In this document: positions 21,601 to 36,600 of the stretch, in pieces | How the letters are laid out: every line of letters begins with the position of its first letter | Numbering within the stretch: position 1 is the first letter of the stretch | NCBI GenBank assembly: GCA_032622095.1 | Contig: CP136068.1 | Location: 120,079,509 to 120,143,508, forward strand | Length of the DNA: 64,000 nucleotides | Source: Siphonodentalium dalli | Taxonomy: Eukaryota; Mollusca; Scaphopoda; Gadilida; Siphonodentaliidae | Reading direction: 5' to 3' | Made by a program: the position numbers and the translations under genes | The notes under the pieces: generated by a model | Seen by the model: only the letters and a program-made list of their open reading frames with translations | The model's database searches: none | Told to the model about the DNA's origin: nothing

Positions 21601-24600
21601 TCGGTGAAACTTGGTATGTGGGGGTACTTTCGTATGGGGAGTCTCATAAGCATATTCATTTGCCCGTGCGACGTGACCTTGACATCGGGTCAATTCAAGG
21701 TCAAATCGCCAATTTTGATGGGATTTACACGAAATTGTATACATAGGGTTACTTTTGTCCACTGAGTGTTTTGTATGGGTCAAACCGTGACCCCGACCTG
21801 ACCTTGACCTTCAAAATGATCAATTCAAGGTAAAATCGGGTAAAACCGGATGGATTTCGACGGGCACGTTTGTCGGGTACTTTTGTCCGGGCTGTGTTTT
21901 GGACTGGTCAAATCGTGACCCCACTTGACCTTGACCTTCAAAATGGACAATTCAAGGTCAAAGCCCGGACGAAGTCGGGTCACCTTCTAGTCTATTATAT
22001 ATTTTGGAAGATATGTGTGTCTGTCTGTCTGTAATCGATGGACTCGAAAACGGCCGAGCCGATTTCGATGAAACTTGGTATGTTGGGGTGTTTTCGGCCG
22101 GGGAGTGACATGGGCCTATTAATTTGCCCGTGCGACGTGGCCTTGACCTTGAAATCGGGTAATTTCAAGGTCAAACGCCCGAATATCACGGGATTTCGAT
22201 GAAACTTGGTATGTTGTGGTACCTTCGGCCGAGGAGTGGCATAAACCTATTAATTTGCCCGTGCGACGTGAACTGGGTCATTTCAAGGTCAAACGCCCGA
22301 ATATCACGGGATTTCGATTAAACTTGGTACGTGGAGTTACTTTCGTATGGGGAGTCTCATAAGCATATTCATTTTCCCGTGCGACGTGACATTGACCTTG
22401 GAATCGGATCAATTCAAGTTCAAATCGCCAATTTTGATGGGATTTCGACCAAATTTGATAAGTGGGGTTACATTTGTCCACTAAGTGTTTTGGATGGGTC
22501 GAGTCGTGACCCCGACCTGACCTTGACCTTCAAAATGATCAATTCGAGGTCAAATCGGGTAAAACCGGATGGATTTCGACGGGTAGTTTTGTCGGGTACT
22601 TTTGTCCGGGCAGTGTTTTGGACTGGTCAAATCGTGACCCCACTTGACCTTCAAAATGGACAATTCAAGGTCAATGCCCGGACAAAGTCGGGTCACCTTC
22701 TAGTCTATTATATATATTGGAAGATCTGTCTGTGTGTCTGTCTGTCTGTTCGCGATGGCCTCGAAAACGACCTAACCGATTTCGATGAAACTTGGTATGT
22801 GGGGTTACTTTCGGCCGTGGAGTGGCATGGCCTGTTAATTTGCCCGTGCGACGTGACCTTGACCTTGAAATCGGGTCATTTCAAGGTCGAACGCCCGAGT
22901 ATCACGGGATTTCGATGAAAATCAGTGTCTAGGGATACTTTCGTATGAGGAGTGTCGTAAGCCTATTCATTTGCCCGTGCGACGTGACCTTGAAATCGGG
23001 TCAATTCAAGGTCAAATCGCACATTTTTATGGGATTTCGACGAAATCTTATACGTAGGGTTACTTTTGTCCACTGAATGTTTTCGAGGGGTCAAATCGTG
23101 ACCCCGACCTGACCTTGACCTTCAAAATGATCAGTTCAAGGTCAAATCGGGTAAAACCGGATTGATTTCGACGGGTACTTTTGTCGGGTACTTTTGTCCG
23201 GGCAGTGTTTTGGACCGGTCAAATTGTGACCCCACCTGACCTTGACCTTCAAAATGGACAATTCAAGGTCAAATCGCGCAATTCGCAGAAAAGCAGAGGG
23301 GAAACAGCCCGGACGAAGTCGGGTCCACCTGCTAGTAGTATATATACATGGTGTGAATTTTCTGCAAAACTGTACAGTGTTCTGTTATATATTTAATTTC
23401 TGACATTCTGATTTGGAAATAAAAATATGCACGTTTACACTAATGTCAGATTTGAATAGTGTGAGTATCTTTGAACGGCGTCGTTTCATGATGTGCATGC
23501 GTCTCTTTGTAGGCGATCATGACGAGCTTTCAATCTGATGGTAGACCAGTAGAAGTTGTATTCTCATTCGACACAACTGGCAGCATGTATGCGTGTCTAG
23601 CAGAAGTGAGTATATTAGATTTAATTTTTATATTGAAGATGGTATAAATGTGCACCAATTAGCCACTATTTGTAAATTTTCAATACCCGAAAAATAATTA
23701 TATTATAGATCGAACCCTTGACACCAGCTAGATGTGTTGATTTTCAGACTATATCGCCACGTTTTGAATTGTTGTCTGGCGATCAAAAAATTAAATGACC
23801 ACCTCTAATGAATATCGTTTGTGTCTGTCCTACACAAAAGTCGTAGCGTTTAAAGCCGGTTATAATGTGAAAATCTATTTTAAAATAGAATGAGAGATTA
23901 CACAAAATCACAAATGGAACATTTCTAAACGAACTGCGAATAGCAAATAGACTATATCGTATATACGAGGAATTTCCTTTTGTAGTAGAAAACAAAAATT
24001 AGTTACCACATGAGAATTTATTGTGTATACTATTTGTCTATAAAGGCATTATTCTATCCTAATTCGCAGTAAATCTCTTGGCTGGTCTGCAATTTGCATT
24101 GGTGGATGGTGCTAACAAGATCGAGTGCTCTTGATATACATTCCGAATGCTTTCGCCCGTAACCAATATTACTGTCCCAAAAAATCTAAATTCAATTAAA
24201 ATTCATTGATAGAAGCTTTTCCGACCAGGTATCCTCGATGTATATACCTATTATTTTTACCCTGTAATCTATTAACAACTTGCTGGGAAGAGATATACCA
24301 CATGTATGGACCGAAACTGCCATCGTGTACAAAGCTTTTACGGAAATATCTTTGTCAGTTTTGAATTCGGGCGCCAATGTGCGCGAATTTAAAACTGAGC
24401 GAAAGATTGTTTTGCGCGAAATTAAATACTGTATACAAACTAATGTAAGACATGTAATACACCAAATTATCAACGACCTTGTCTATTTAATAAAGGTCAG
24501 AACGAAATTGAAGGAATGTTGTATTCGACTGCTTCGAGATATCCAGAACATTCGGATCGGAATCATAGCCCATGGCGATTATTGCGACCAAGGTACCTAC

Positions 24601-27600
24601 GTTTTGCGGCAAACGGACCTAACGTCTGACGTAAATGAACTGACAGAGTTTGTCGGCAGCGTGCCGTCTACTGGAGGTGGTGATGCACCGGAAGTAAGTT
24701 TATATTATTCCGCACTCCGCGTGTATAATGTTCTGCTGTTTCTTAATTATACAGTGGGCGCATGGGCGTTTTATTTATAGAATGGGAATTTTTGGACGGA
24801 TTAAAAGTCGAACTGCGACCCGGAGGCCGAGTCCGGTAAAAGGTGTAGTTGGGAATTTCAATTATAATTTAAATTGTTATTCGGATGCCAAGAAGTGCAA
24901 GGCGATTAATTCTATGAGTTGGTCATTTGTGAAACCAATACATGTATATTTTATATTCTATAATTACAATCATGGGTATATAATATATTATCTTGATCGC
25001 GTTACAATTTCTGACTATGATGTTCTTGTTAGATATGTGGCTATAGAGGGTTCCCTGTTAGGGCATGTCTACTAATTTCCAATATTCGATCGTTACCATG
25101 ACAACGGCGCTATATATCTCCACTAAACTTGTGTCTTGCATGTCCCGACAAGTTGTGTATGTTTATATAGCAAACTTAGATATTTGCACGCAGTTGTAAC
25201 GAATTCAATACGAAATTAGTGGTTAACTGTAAGCTTTCCAGTTTGCGGAAACATCAATATCTGGCATGCATGCATGTATTTTAAGCCGTGGCCATGGCAA
25301 CAGAGCAATTTCTGTGATGTCTACCGAATTTTGTTTAAAAGCAAATAACATAATTATTGAAGTGCACATGTAGTCAGTTCTCTACACGAGAATCCTATGG
25401 GGGGGGGGGGGGGGTCTCTGGTGATTCCATTACTTTTAGTCAGTGGCTACTTTCACTTTAACATTTTAAGTATAAGTAACATATATAGTTTTACCAGAAT
25501 GATATCTAAGTTCAATAAGCGCTATTTAAGTGTCCATTGAAACTGAACGATACAACAGACCTAAACTAAAATATAAAAGGTAGGTAATGTTTGAAATGTA
25601 AAAATTACAAAAGACGAGGAACATTTCTTGCTACAAAATGTGTGGTAAACAATTAGTGACTAAAGGGATAATATATTTCTAAAGTTCAATATTAACCATA
25701 ATGGATATCCCCAAGCTGCAAAACAGAGTTCAGTCCCCTCGCTATGCGATGTCTGAAAGCTGCCGGCACGTGTATTTTCTTATTTAAATCTAACATTTGT
25801 ATTGAAGTGTTTTGCCTGTTACAATTCATTCTGCCGTGATCTAGGCCATTTTCAAATAAATATGGACAGTTCAATTTCTTAGAATAATGCAGAATGAATT
25901 GTAACCAACAAAAATCTCAAATAAATAAATGCGACATTTCTTCACATTCCGGGTAGGTGCGGGCAGCGGTAAGTCCCCGCGTAGGTGACTGAACTCTGCA
26001 TGGAGCTTGGGATATGACCTGAGTTCTCACTAGTCTATATAACAGTGTTCAAATGATTGCTGAGCACACAGGAGGAAACTAGATTTGTATGACGTTTAAA
26101 TCCGTTGAAAATTATATCTTTAGAAACTTGGGATCAGGCTGTCACCTTGAAATACATACAGATAACATAACACATGTACATCATATACATAATATCCATC
26201 ATATGTATCATATGTATCATATTGCAGTTTAAAGGTACTCAATCTTCCGCTTCAGTTATCAGAATCGATTAATTGCCAAAAAATAATGCTAACCGCAGTA
26301 CACTATATATAGTATAAAATTTCCCAAAACCTGTTATTTATCAACATTTTGTTCAATGAAATTTTGCCGGTTTGTCAAATATCTGACACAAAAAAGCCAC
26401 TTGATTTTAGAGTTATCCACCTTCATCCGCTATTTGGTCTTCTCGTCGACTTTTAATGGGCCACTATATATTCCAGGTGGTGAAAAATAATAGATTTTAA
26501 AGATCGATATCTGATCACTGAGCTTTGATGGATTGGTTCCTCGACTCGAATCAAATATTTTTTACCTCGATCCGAAGCCAAATAAATAGTAATTGAGGGG
26601 TGATTTATCGTATTGAGTATACCTTTAAAGGTACTCAACCCGATAAAACTCCTCTCAATTACTATTTCAATGGCTTCGGGGGTCAAAAATATTTGATTCG
26701 AGTCGAGGAAGTCATCCATCAATGCTCAGATTTGTTAGATATCGATTTTAGAAATCTATTATTTTTCATTATCGGGAATACTATCTGGCCCAGAACTCAG
26801 TCAAAATTGCGTTAAAATTACCACTTGATTTTAGAGTTATTCATCCTTGTCTGTTTGAATAGATTTGGAGTACACACCCAGAGCAGATTACGGCAGTTAT
26901 TAGTACTCATCTCGAGAACATAACAAATTTGAAAAATCAATATCTAATAACTCTGAGCTTTGTTTGATGGGTTCCTCGACTCGAATCAAATATTTTTTAC
27001 CCGCAAAGCCAAAGAAATAGTAATATAGGACCCTCTGATCGGATTGTTGTTGTTGGAATCTGTTGAGATGGGGACCCTCTTTACGGATTGAGTACCTTTA
27101 ATAATTGACCAAATAATTTGATTGAATAATACATACCGGTACAAACATCTCACCTGCATATGACAGGCATGATTTAATTATGGGTCGTTTATCAACAAAC
27201 TTTTGAAACATTTGAAACTTTCAGTGCTATGAGTGGGTTCTGAAGAAAGCACAACAGCTCGACTGGTCAGAAGACTCTGCCAAGGCATTGGTTATCATCG
27301 GGGATTGTGAGCCACACCCTCCATCTTACACAGATCAGGATATCTTTTGGAAAGAAGAGCTGGATATTCTTACTGCAATGGGTGTCAAGGTAAGTAAAGT
27401 TATATCGGCCTGGTGAATTTGGGCAAACAATACTGTACACTTCTAAAACCACGTGGAGTCTGTTTAAATATAACCCAACAGACTTTATATTATATATATA
27501 TTAGCCAGGTTGAGCCATACGTACATGTAACTTGTAACGTGTGTTGCCAATGTTGTTATCCAAGCCACCTGATTCACGCGTAACCACGCTGCATACACGT

Positions 27601-30600
27601 ACACGCTCATTTCAGTTTAGAAGTTTGTAGATTCCATCGGGTAGTGTACGGAACTTGTAGCGGAGAGGAATTAATATTTTAAGAACTAAATGAGTGATCG
27701 TCTTATGCTATGTATGTAAAGGGGGGATTTACCTGCGCGGAAAGATCTTATTTTTTAGTGGAGCCCATTGAGCGTATCAGTGATCAAAGTGTAAACAGCT
27801 TGTCCTATAACATTCGCCTATTATTTAAAGATGCATAATCAGAAATACCATTTCTTTGGATTCGGGGGTAAAACATACTTGATTCGAGTCGAGTTATATT
27901 AGCCAGATTGAGCCATACGTACCTGTAACTTGTAACGTGTGTTGCCAATGTTGTTATCCAAGCCACCTGATTCACGTAACCACTTTATATACACGTACAC
28001 GGCCATTCAGTTTAGAAGTTTGTAGATTCCAACGGATAGTGTACAAAACTTGTAGCGGGCTGCACCCCTCCGAATAAATACTAGACCATTGCGATACATG
28101 TATACACCTTTAACTGACTGAGAATCAATTTATAGTATAAAAAGTGTCAAAGGTACACAATCTGATTCGATGGTCCTCACATCATCAGATTCCAACAACA
28201 ACAACATTTCTTGATCAAAATCGATTAATTGTCAAAAATAATGCTAACCACTGTCAACTATAGTATAAAATTGCCAAAAAGTGTTATATATCAACATTTT
28301 TTTCAACATAATTTGCTATCGAGAGTATGTCGGTCGGCATAAAATTTTGACAAATATTTGCCAGGCTGCCAAATATTCGAGGTGGTGAAACATACATATT
28401 TCAAATTCGAAATCTGATAACTCTGGGCTTTGATGGGTGGGTTCCTCGACTCAAACCTAATATCCCCTGCCCCCCCGAAGCCCAAGAAACTGTAATTTAG
28501 GGGCTCTAAATCGGATCATGTATCTTTAAACCGAAGATAAACATCTGAGCTATGTTTCTTTTCAGGTGTACGGCGTGAAAGCGGGATCATCCAGTGAAGC
28601 CAAAGTGTTCTATGAGGAGCTGGCTGATGCCTCTGGTGGCTGCTATTTGTCGCTGCAAAACTTCAGCGTCATCACAGACATGTTCTTGGCAGGTTGGTTG
28701 AATCACGTTTGGCATTAAATAGTATATATATATATTTATATTTATATATATATATATATTTGCTATAACACGCATTCTGATTGGTCGATCGACCGACTTT
28801 AGTTTTCGATTCACCATGCACACATCGTCTGCTGAAGTCTGCACACATTTGGAATAGACGACGCCAGTCAACTAAGTCACTGTGCAGCCAAGAGTCACAT
28901 TATCGAGTTCAACAGAATTTTTTTTTACTAAATTGCTATATATATAACAATGTCATGAAGTTATTCGGGCGCTGCTCTGAATTACCACATGGGACGTACC
29001 CAGAGATCTTGATGGCTTTTGTATAAAAAGGTATTCTAAAACATTTACTCAAGATAAAACTCTCTTGTTTTTAGTATTGTCAACTAATATTTTGATCACT
29101 CACGTGTAGTGAGCAGTCAAAGACACTGTGTACATACATGATCCATTTGATGCAACCGACCAATTTTGTTGTTGTTGAAAACATGTGTGCAAGATTTCAA
29201 AACTCATTATCAGGGACATTGCTAGAGAATCCATTGGGGCTATTCACCTTGTGATTCTCAACTGCACCCCCTTGAAGCTTGAAGAAGACGGACATTTCCG
29301 AGTCTGATAAATTCCATTTGCATCCCTTGTGTTGGATTTTACTTTCTACTCATTATACACATTCCACACTGTACACATTCTACTAATGATACACATTACT
29401 CATTATACACATTATACACATTCTACATTATTCAAATTCTACTCATTATACAAATTCTACACATTATACATATTCTAGAGTATACACATTATACACATTC
29501 TACTCATTATACAAATTCTACACATTATACACATTCTACTCATTATATACAGTATACACATTCTACTCATTATACACATTCTACTCATTATACACATTCT
29601 ACTCATTATACACATTCTACTCATTATACACATTATACACATTCTACTCATTATACACATTATACACATTCTACTCATTATACACATTCTACTCATTATA
29701 CACATTATACTCATTATACACATTATACACATTCTACTCATTATACACATTCTACTCATTCTACACATTATACACATTATACACATTCTACATTATTCAA
29801 ATTCTACTCATTATACACATTCTACTCATTGTACACATTCTACACAGTATACACATTATACACATTCTACTCATTATACACATTATACACATTCTACTCA
29901 TTATACACATTATACTCATTATACACATTCTACATTATACAAATTCTACTCATTATACACAGTATACACATTATACTCATTATACACATTATACACATTC
30001 TACTCATTATACACATTATACACATTCTACATTATACAAATTCTACTCATTATACACATTATACACATTATACAGTATACACATTCTACTCATTAAACAC
30101 ATTATACACATTATACATATTCTACTCATTATACACATTCTACTCATTATACACATTCTACTCATTATACACAGTATACACATTATACACATTCTACAGT
30201 ATACACATTCTACTCATGATACACAGTATACACATTCTACTCATGATACACATTCTACTCATGATACACAGTATCATTATTCTATGTGATACACATTCTA
30301 CTCATGATACACAGTATACATATTCTATGTTATACACATTCTACTCATGATACATAGTATACATAATCTACTCATTATGCATTATATACATTATATACAT
30401 TCTACACATGATACTCATTATGCATTATACGCATTATACACATTCTACTCATTATGCATTATACACATTATATACATTATACTCATTATGCATTATACGC
30501 ATTATAAACATTCTACTCATTATGCATTATACACATTATACACATTCTACTCATTATGCATTATACACATTCTACTCATTATGCATTATACACATTATAC

Positions 30601-33600
30601 TCATTATACACATGCTACTCATGATACTCATTTAGCATTATATGCATTATACACATTCTACTCATTGTGCATTATACACATTCTACTCATTATATAGATT
30701 CTAATCATTATACTCATTATGTATTATACGCATTATACACATTCTACTCATTATGCACTATACACATTCTACTCATTATATACATTCTACTCATTATACT
30801 CATTATACATTATACGCATTATACAAATTCTACTCATTAAGCATTCTACACATTACATACATTCTACTCATTATACACATTATACGCATTATACACATTC
30901 TACTCATTATACACATTCTACTCATTATACACATTCTACTCATTATACACATTATACTCATTATACACATTCTACTCATTATACACATTCTACTCATTAT
31001 ACACATTATACACATTATACTCATTATACACATTCTACTCATTATACACAGTATACACATTATACACATTATACTCATTATACACATTATACTCATTATA
31101 CACATTACACTCATTATACACATTCTACTCATTATACACATTCTACTCATTATACACATTATACACATTCTACTCATTATACACATTCTACTCATTCTAC
31201 TCATTATATACATTCTACATTATTCAAATTCTACTCATTATACACATACACATTCTACTCATTATACACATTATACACATTCTACTCATTATACACATTA
31301 TACACATTATACACATTCTACACATTCTACATTATACACATTCTACTCATTATACACGTTATGCTCATTCTACATTATACAAATTCTACCCATTATACAC
31401 AGTATACACATTATACACATTATACAGTATACACATTCTACTCATTATACACAGTATACACATTATACACATTCTACTCATTATACACATTATACACATT
31501 CTACTCATTATACACATTCTACAGTATACACGTTCTACTCATTATACACATTATACATATTCTACTCATTATACACATTCTACTCATTATACACATTCTA
31601 CTCATTATACACAGTATGCACATTATACACATTCTACAGTATACACATTCTACTCATGATACACAGTATACACATTCTACTCATGATACACATTCTACTC
31701 ATTATACACAGTATACATATTCTATGTTATACACATTCTACTCATGATACACAGTATACATATTCTATGTTATACACATTCTACTCATGACACACAGTAT
31801 GCATATTCTATGTTATACACATTCTACTCATGATACACAGTATACATATTCTACTCATTATGCATTATATACATTATATACATTCTACACATGATACTCA
31901 TTATGCATTATACGCATTATAAACATTCTACTCATTATGCATTATACACATTATACACATTCTACTCATTATGCATTATACACATTCTACTCATTATGCA
32001 TTATACACATTATACTCATTATACACATGCTACTCATGATACTCATTATGCATTATACACATTATACTCATTATACACATGCTACTGATGATACTCATTA
32101 TACACATTATAGGCATTATACACATTCTACTCATTATGCATCATACACATTCTACTCATTATGCATTATACGCATTATACACATTCTATTCAGTATGCAT
32201 TCTACACATTATATAGATTCTACTCATTATACTCATTATGCATTATACGCATTATACACATTCTACTCATTATGCACTATACACATTCTACTCATTATAT
32301 ACATTCTACTCATTATACTCATTGTGCATTATACGCATTATACAAATTCTACTCATTATGCATTCTACACATTATATAAATTCTACTCATTATACTCATT
32401 ATGCATTATACATATTCTACTCATTATATACATTTTACTCAGTATACTCATTATGCATTATGCGCATTATACACATTCTACTCATTATACACATTCTACT
32501 CATTATACACATTCTACTCATTATACACATTATACACATTCTACTCATTATACACATTATACTCATTATACACATTATACACAGTATGCTCATTATACTC
32601 ATTATACACATTCTACTCATTATACACATTCTACTCATTATACACATTCTACTCATTATACACATTATACACATTCTACTCATTCTACTCATTATACACA
32701 TTATACACATTATACACATTATACACATTCTACTCATTATACACATACACATTCTACTCATTATACACATTATACACATTCTACTCATTATACACATTAT
32801 ACACATTCTACATTATACACATTATACACATTCTACTCATTATACACATTATATACATTCTACAAATTCTACTCATTATACACATTCTACAGTATACACA
32901 TTCTACTCATTATACACAGTATACACATTATACACATTATACACATTCTACTCATTATACACATTCTACTCATTATACACATTATACACATTCTACATTA
33001 TACAAATTCTACTCATTATACTCATTATACACAGTATACACATTATACACATTCTACAGTATACACATTCTACTCATTAAACACAGTATACACATTATAC
33101 ATATTCTACTCATTATACACATTCTACTCATTATACTCATTATACACATTATACACATTCTACTCGTGATACACATTCTACTCATGATACACAGTATACA
33201 TATTCTATGTTATACACATTCTACTCATAATACACAGTATACATATTCTATGTTATACACATTCTACTCATGATACACAGTATACATATTCTATGTTATA
33301 CACATTCTACTCATACTACACAGTATACATATTCTATGTTATACACATTCTACTCATGATACACAGTATACATATTCTATGTTATACATATTCTACTCAT
33401 TATACACATTCTACTCATTATACTCATTATACACATTATACACATTCTACTCGTGATACACATTCTACTCATGATACACAGTATACATATTCTATGTTAT
33501 ACACATTCTACTCATAATACACAGTATATGTATTCTATGTTATACACATTCTACTCATGATACACAGTATACATATTCTATGTTATACACATTCTACTTA

Positions 33601-36600
33601 TGATACACAGTATACATATTCTACTCATTATGCATTATACACATTATATACATTCTACTCATTATACTCATTATGCATTATACGCATTATAAACATTCTA
33701 CTCATTATGCATTATACACATTATACACATTCTACTCATTATGCATTATACACATGCTACTAATTATGCATTATACACATTATACTCATTATACACATGC
33801 TACTGATGATACTCATTATGCATTATAGGCATTATACACATTATACTCATTATGCATTATACACAATCTACTCATTATATACAGTCTACTCATTATACTC
33901 ATTATGCATTATACGCATTATACACATTCTACTCAGTATGCATACTACACATTATATACATTCTACTCAGTATGCATACTACACATTATATACATTCTAC
34001 TAATTATACTCATTATGCATTATACGCATTATATACATTCTACTCATTATGCACTATACACATTCTACTCATTATATACATTCTACTCATTATACTCATT
34101 ATGCATTATACGCATTATACAAATTCTACTCATTAAGCATTCTACACATTATATACATTCTACTCATTATACTCATTGTGCATTATACATATTCTACTCA
34201 TTATATACATTTTACTCATTATACACATTATACTCATTATACACATTCTACTCATTATGCATTATACGCATTATACACATTCTACTCATTATACACATTC
34301 TACTCATTATACACATTATACTCATTATACACATTCTACTCATTATACACAGTATACTCATACACATTCTACTCATTATACACATTATACACATTCTACA
34401 TTATTCAAATTCTACTCATTATACACATTATATACATTCTACACATTCTACTCATTATACACATTATACACATTCTACATTATACACATTCTACTCATTA
34501 TACACATTCTACTCATTATACACATTATACAAATTATACTCATTATACACATTCTACTCATTATACACATTATACACATTCTACTCATTATACACATTAT
34601 ACACATTCTACATTATACACATTCTACTCATTATACACATTATACACATTATATACATTCTACATTATACAAATTCTACACAGTATACACATTATACACA
34701 TTCTACAGTATACACATTCTACTCATTATACACAGTATACACATTATACACATTCTACTCATTATACACATTATACACATTCTACTCATTATACACATTA
34801 TACACATTCTACTCATTATACACATTATACACATTCTACATTATACACATTCTACATTATACAAATTCTACTCATTCTACAGTATACACATTCTACTCAT
34901 TAAACACAGTATACATATTCTACTCATTATACACATTCTACTTATTATACTCATTATACACATTCTACTCATGATACACAGTATACATATTCTATGTTAT
35001 ACACATTCTACTCATGATACACAGTATACATATTCTATGTTATACACATTCTACTCATGATACACAGTATACATATTCTACTCATTATATACATTATATA
35101 CATTCTACACATGATACTCATTATGCATTATACACATTCTACTCATTATGCATTATACACATTATAAACATTCTACTCATTATACTCATTATATACATTC
35201 TATTCATTATATGCATTATACACATTCTACTCATTATGCATTATACACATTATAAACATTCTACTCATTATACTCATTATATACATTCTATTCATTATAT
35301 ACATTCTACTCATTATACTCATTATGCATTATACGCATTATAAACATTCTACTCATTATGCAGTATACACATTATACACATTCTACTCATTATGCATTAT
35401 ACACATTCTACTCATTATGCATTATACACATTATACTCATTATACACATGCTACTGATGATACTCATTATGCATTATAGGCATTATACACATTCTACTCA
35501 TTTCGCATTATACACAATCTACTCATTATATACATTCTACTCATTATACTCATTATGCATTATACGCATTATACACATTCTACTCAGTATGCATTCTACA
35601 CATGATATACATTCTACTAATTATACTCATTATGCATTATACGCATTATACACATTCTACTCATTATGCATTATACACATTCTACTCATTATATACATTC
35701 TACTCATTATACTCATTATGCATTATACGTATTATACACATTCTACTCACTATGCTTTATACACACTATATACATTCTACTCATTATACTCATTATGCAT
35801 TATACAAATTATATACATTCTACTAATTGTACACATTCTACATTATACACATTATATACATTCTACTCATTGTACTCATTATAAATTATACACATTACAT
35901 ACATTCTACTCATTATACTCATTATGCATTATACACATTATATACATTCTACTTATTGTACACATTCTACTCATTATGCATTATACACATTATATTCATT
36001 CTACTCATTATACTCATTATACACATTCTACTCATACGTTGTACACATTCTACCTATTATACATTATACATATTGCTCATTATATATTGCTCATTATACA
36101 CATTATACACATTATACACATTATACACATTCTACACATTCTACACATTCTACACATTATACACATTCTACTCTCGTCCACAGTCTGTTATAGAGAATCT
36201 AACGAACAACAGTTGGACGCATTTATCGAGGAAGTGGAAGCTGGAGGGAGAATGACGGAGAATACTAAAGTATTAATGGAACAACTAAAGGTCAAGGACG
36301 ACAATACTGCGGAAGAAAAACAAGAGAAAAGAAAGAAGAAAACAAACGTATGTTCCAATATAACCCCTTCTTTACTTAATGGATTATCCCATCTACTATA
36401 TATTTTGGGACTTATGTCTGTCTGTTTGTCTGTTAGCTATGGCCGGGAAAACTGCCCGACGGATTGTGACGAAATTTGATACCTAGGGCTAATTTTTTCA
36501 GGGATGGTTTTGGACGGGTCAAATCGTGACCCCGACCTGACCTTGACCTTCAAAAAGGTCAATTCAAGGTCAAATCGGGTAAAACGGATGGATTTCGATG

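Larger units (their letters stand above)
19414..23335 (+). mobile_element. Head-to-tail array of six nonautonomous Helitron-like units
   Basis: The array begins TCTCATATATAT and ends with a GCCCGGAC..GTCGGGT hairpin followed by CTAG. Copy B has the empty site (ACAA|TAGTATATA at 59286/59287), so the insertion lies exactly between A and T, as Helitrons do. Unit borders CTAG|TCT fall at 20879/20880, 21271/21272, 21990/21991 and 22703/22704, and a degenerate one (CTA|TCT) at 19918/19919. Units 1-3 share a 122-bp internal repeat (GCATGCGCAGAC ... CTATCGACTTGAAATT). Units 4-6 share GACCTTGACCTTGAAATC blocks. Each starts with a TCTG microsatellite. No Rep/helicase frame exists; the many 60-195 codon frames are repeat by-products. 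Confidence 0.88.

Noticed and set aside
19322-22918. Repeated frames beginning MREAGVARARRPDK and similar, on both strands
   Set aside because: They follow the 122-bp repeats and GACCTTGACC blocks of Helitron-like units, overlap on both strands, and show no domain.
24280-24495. 5' extension of the VWA exon (LNSGANVREFKTER...)
   Set aside because: A clear acceptor TTTAATAAAG at 24495 joins to the previous exon in phase, and the extension is broken by a frameshift in copy B.
29475-36172. Open frames up to 410 codons of Thr-His-Tyr, Ile-Leu-His, Leu-Tyr-Phe or Met-Cys-Ile repeats
   Set aside because: They are by-products of a stop-free 9-bp satellite, open in several frames at once, inside a well-supported intron.
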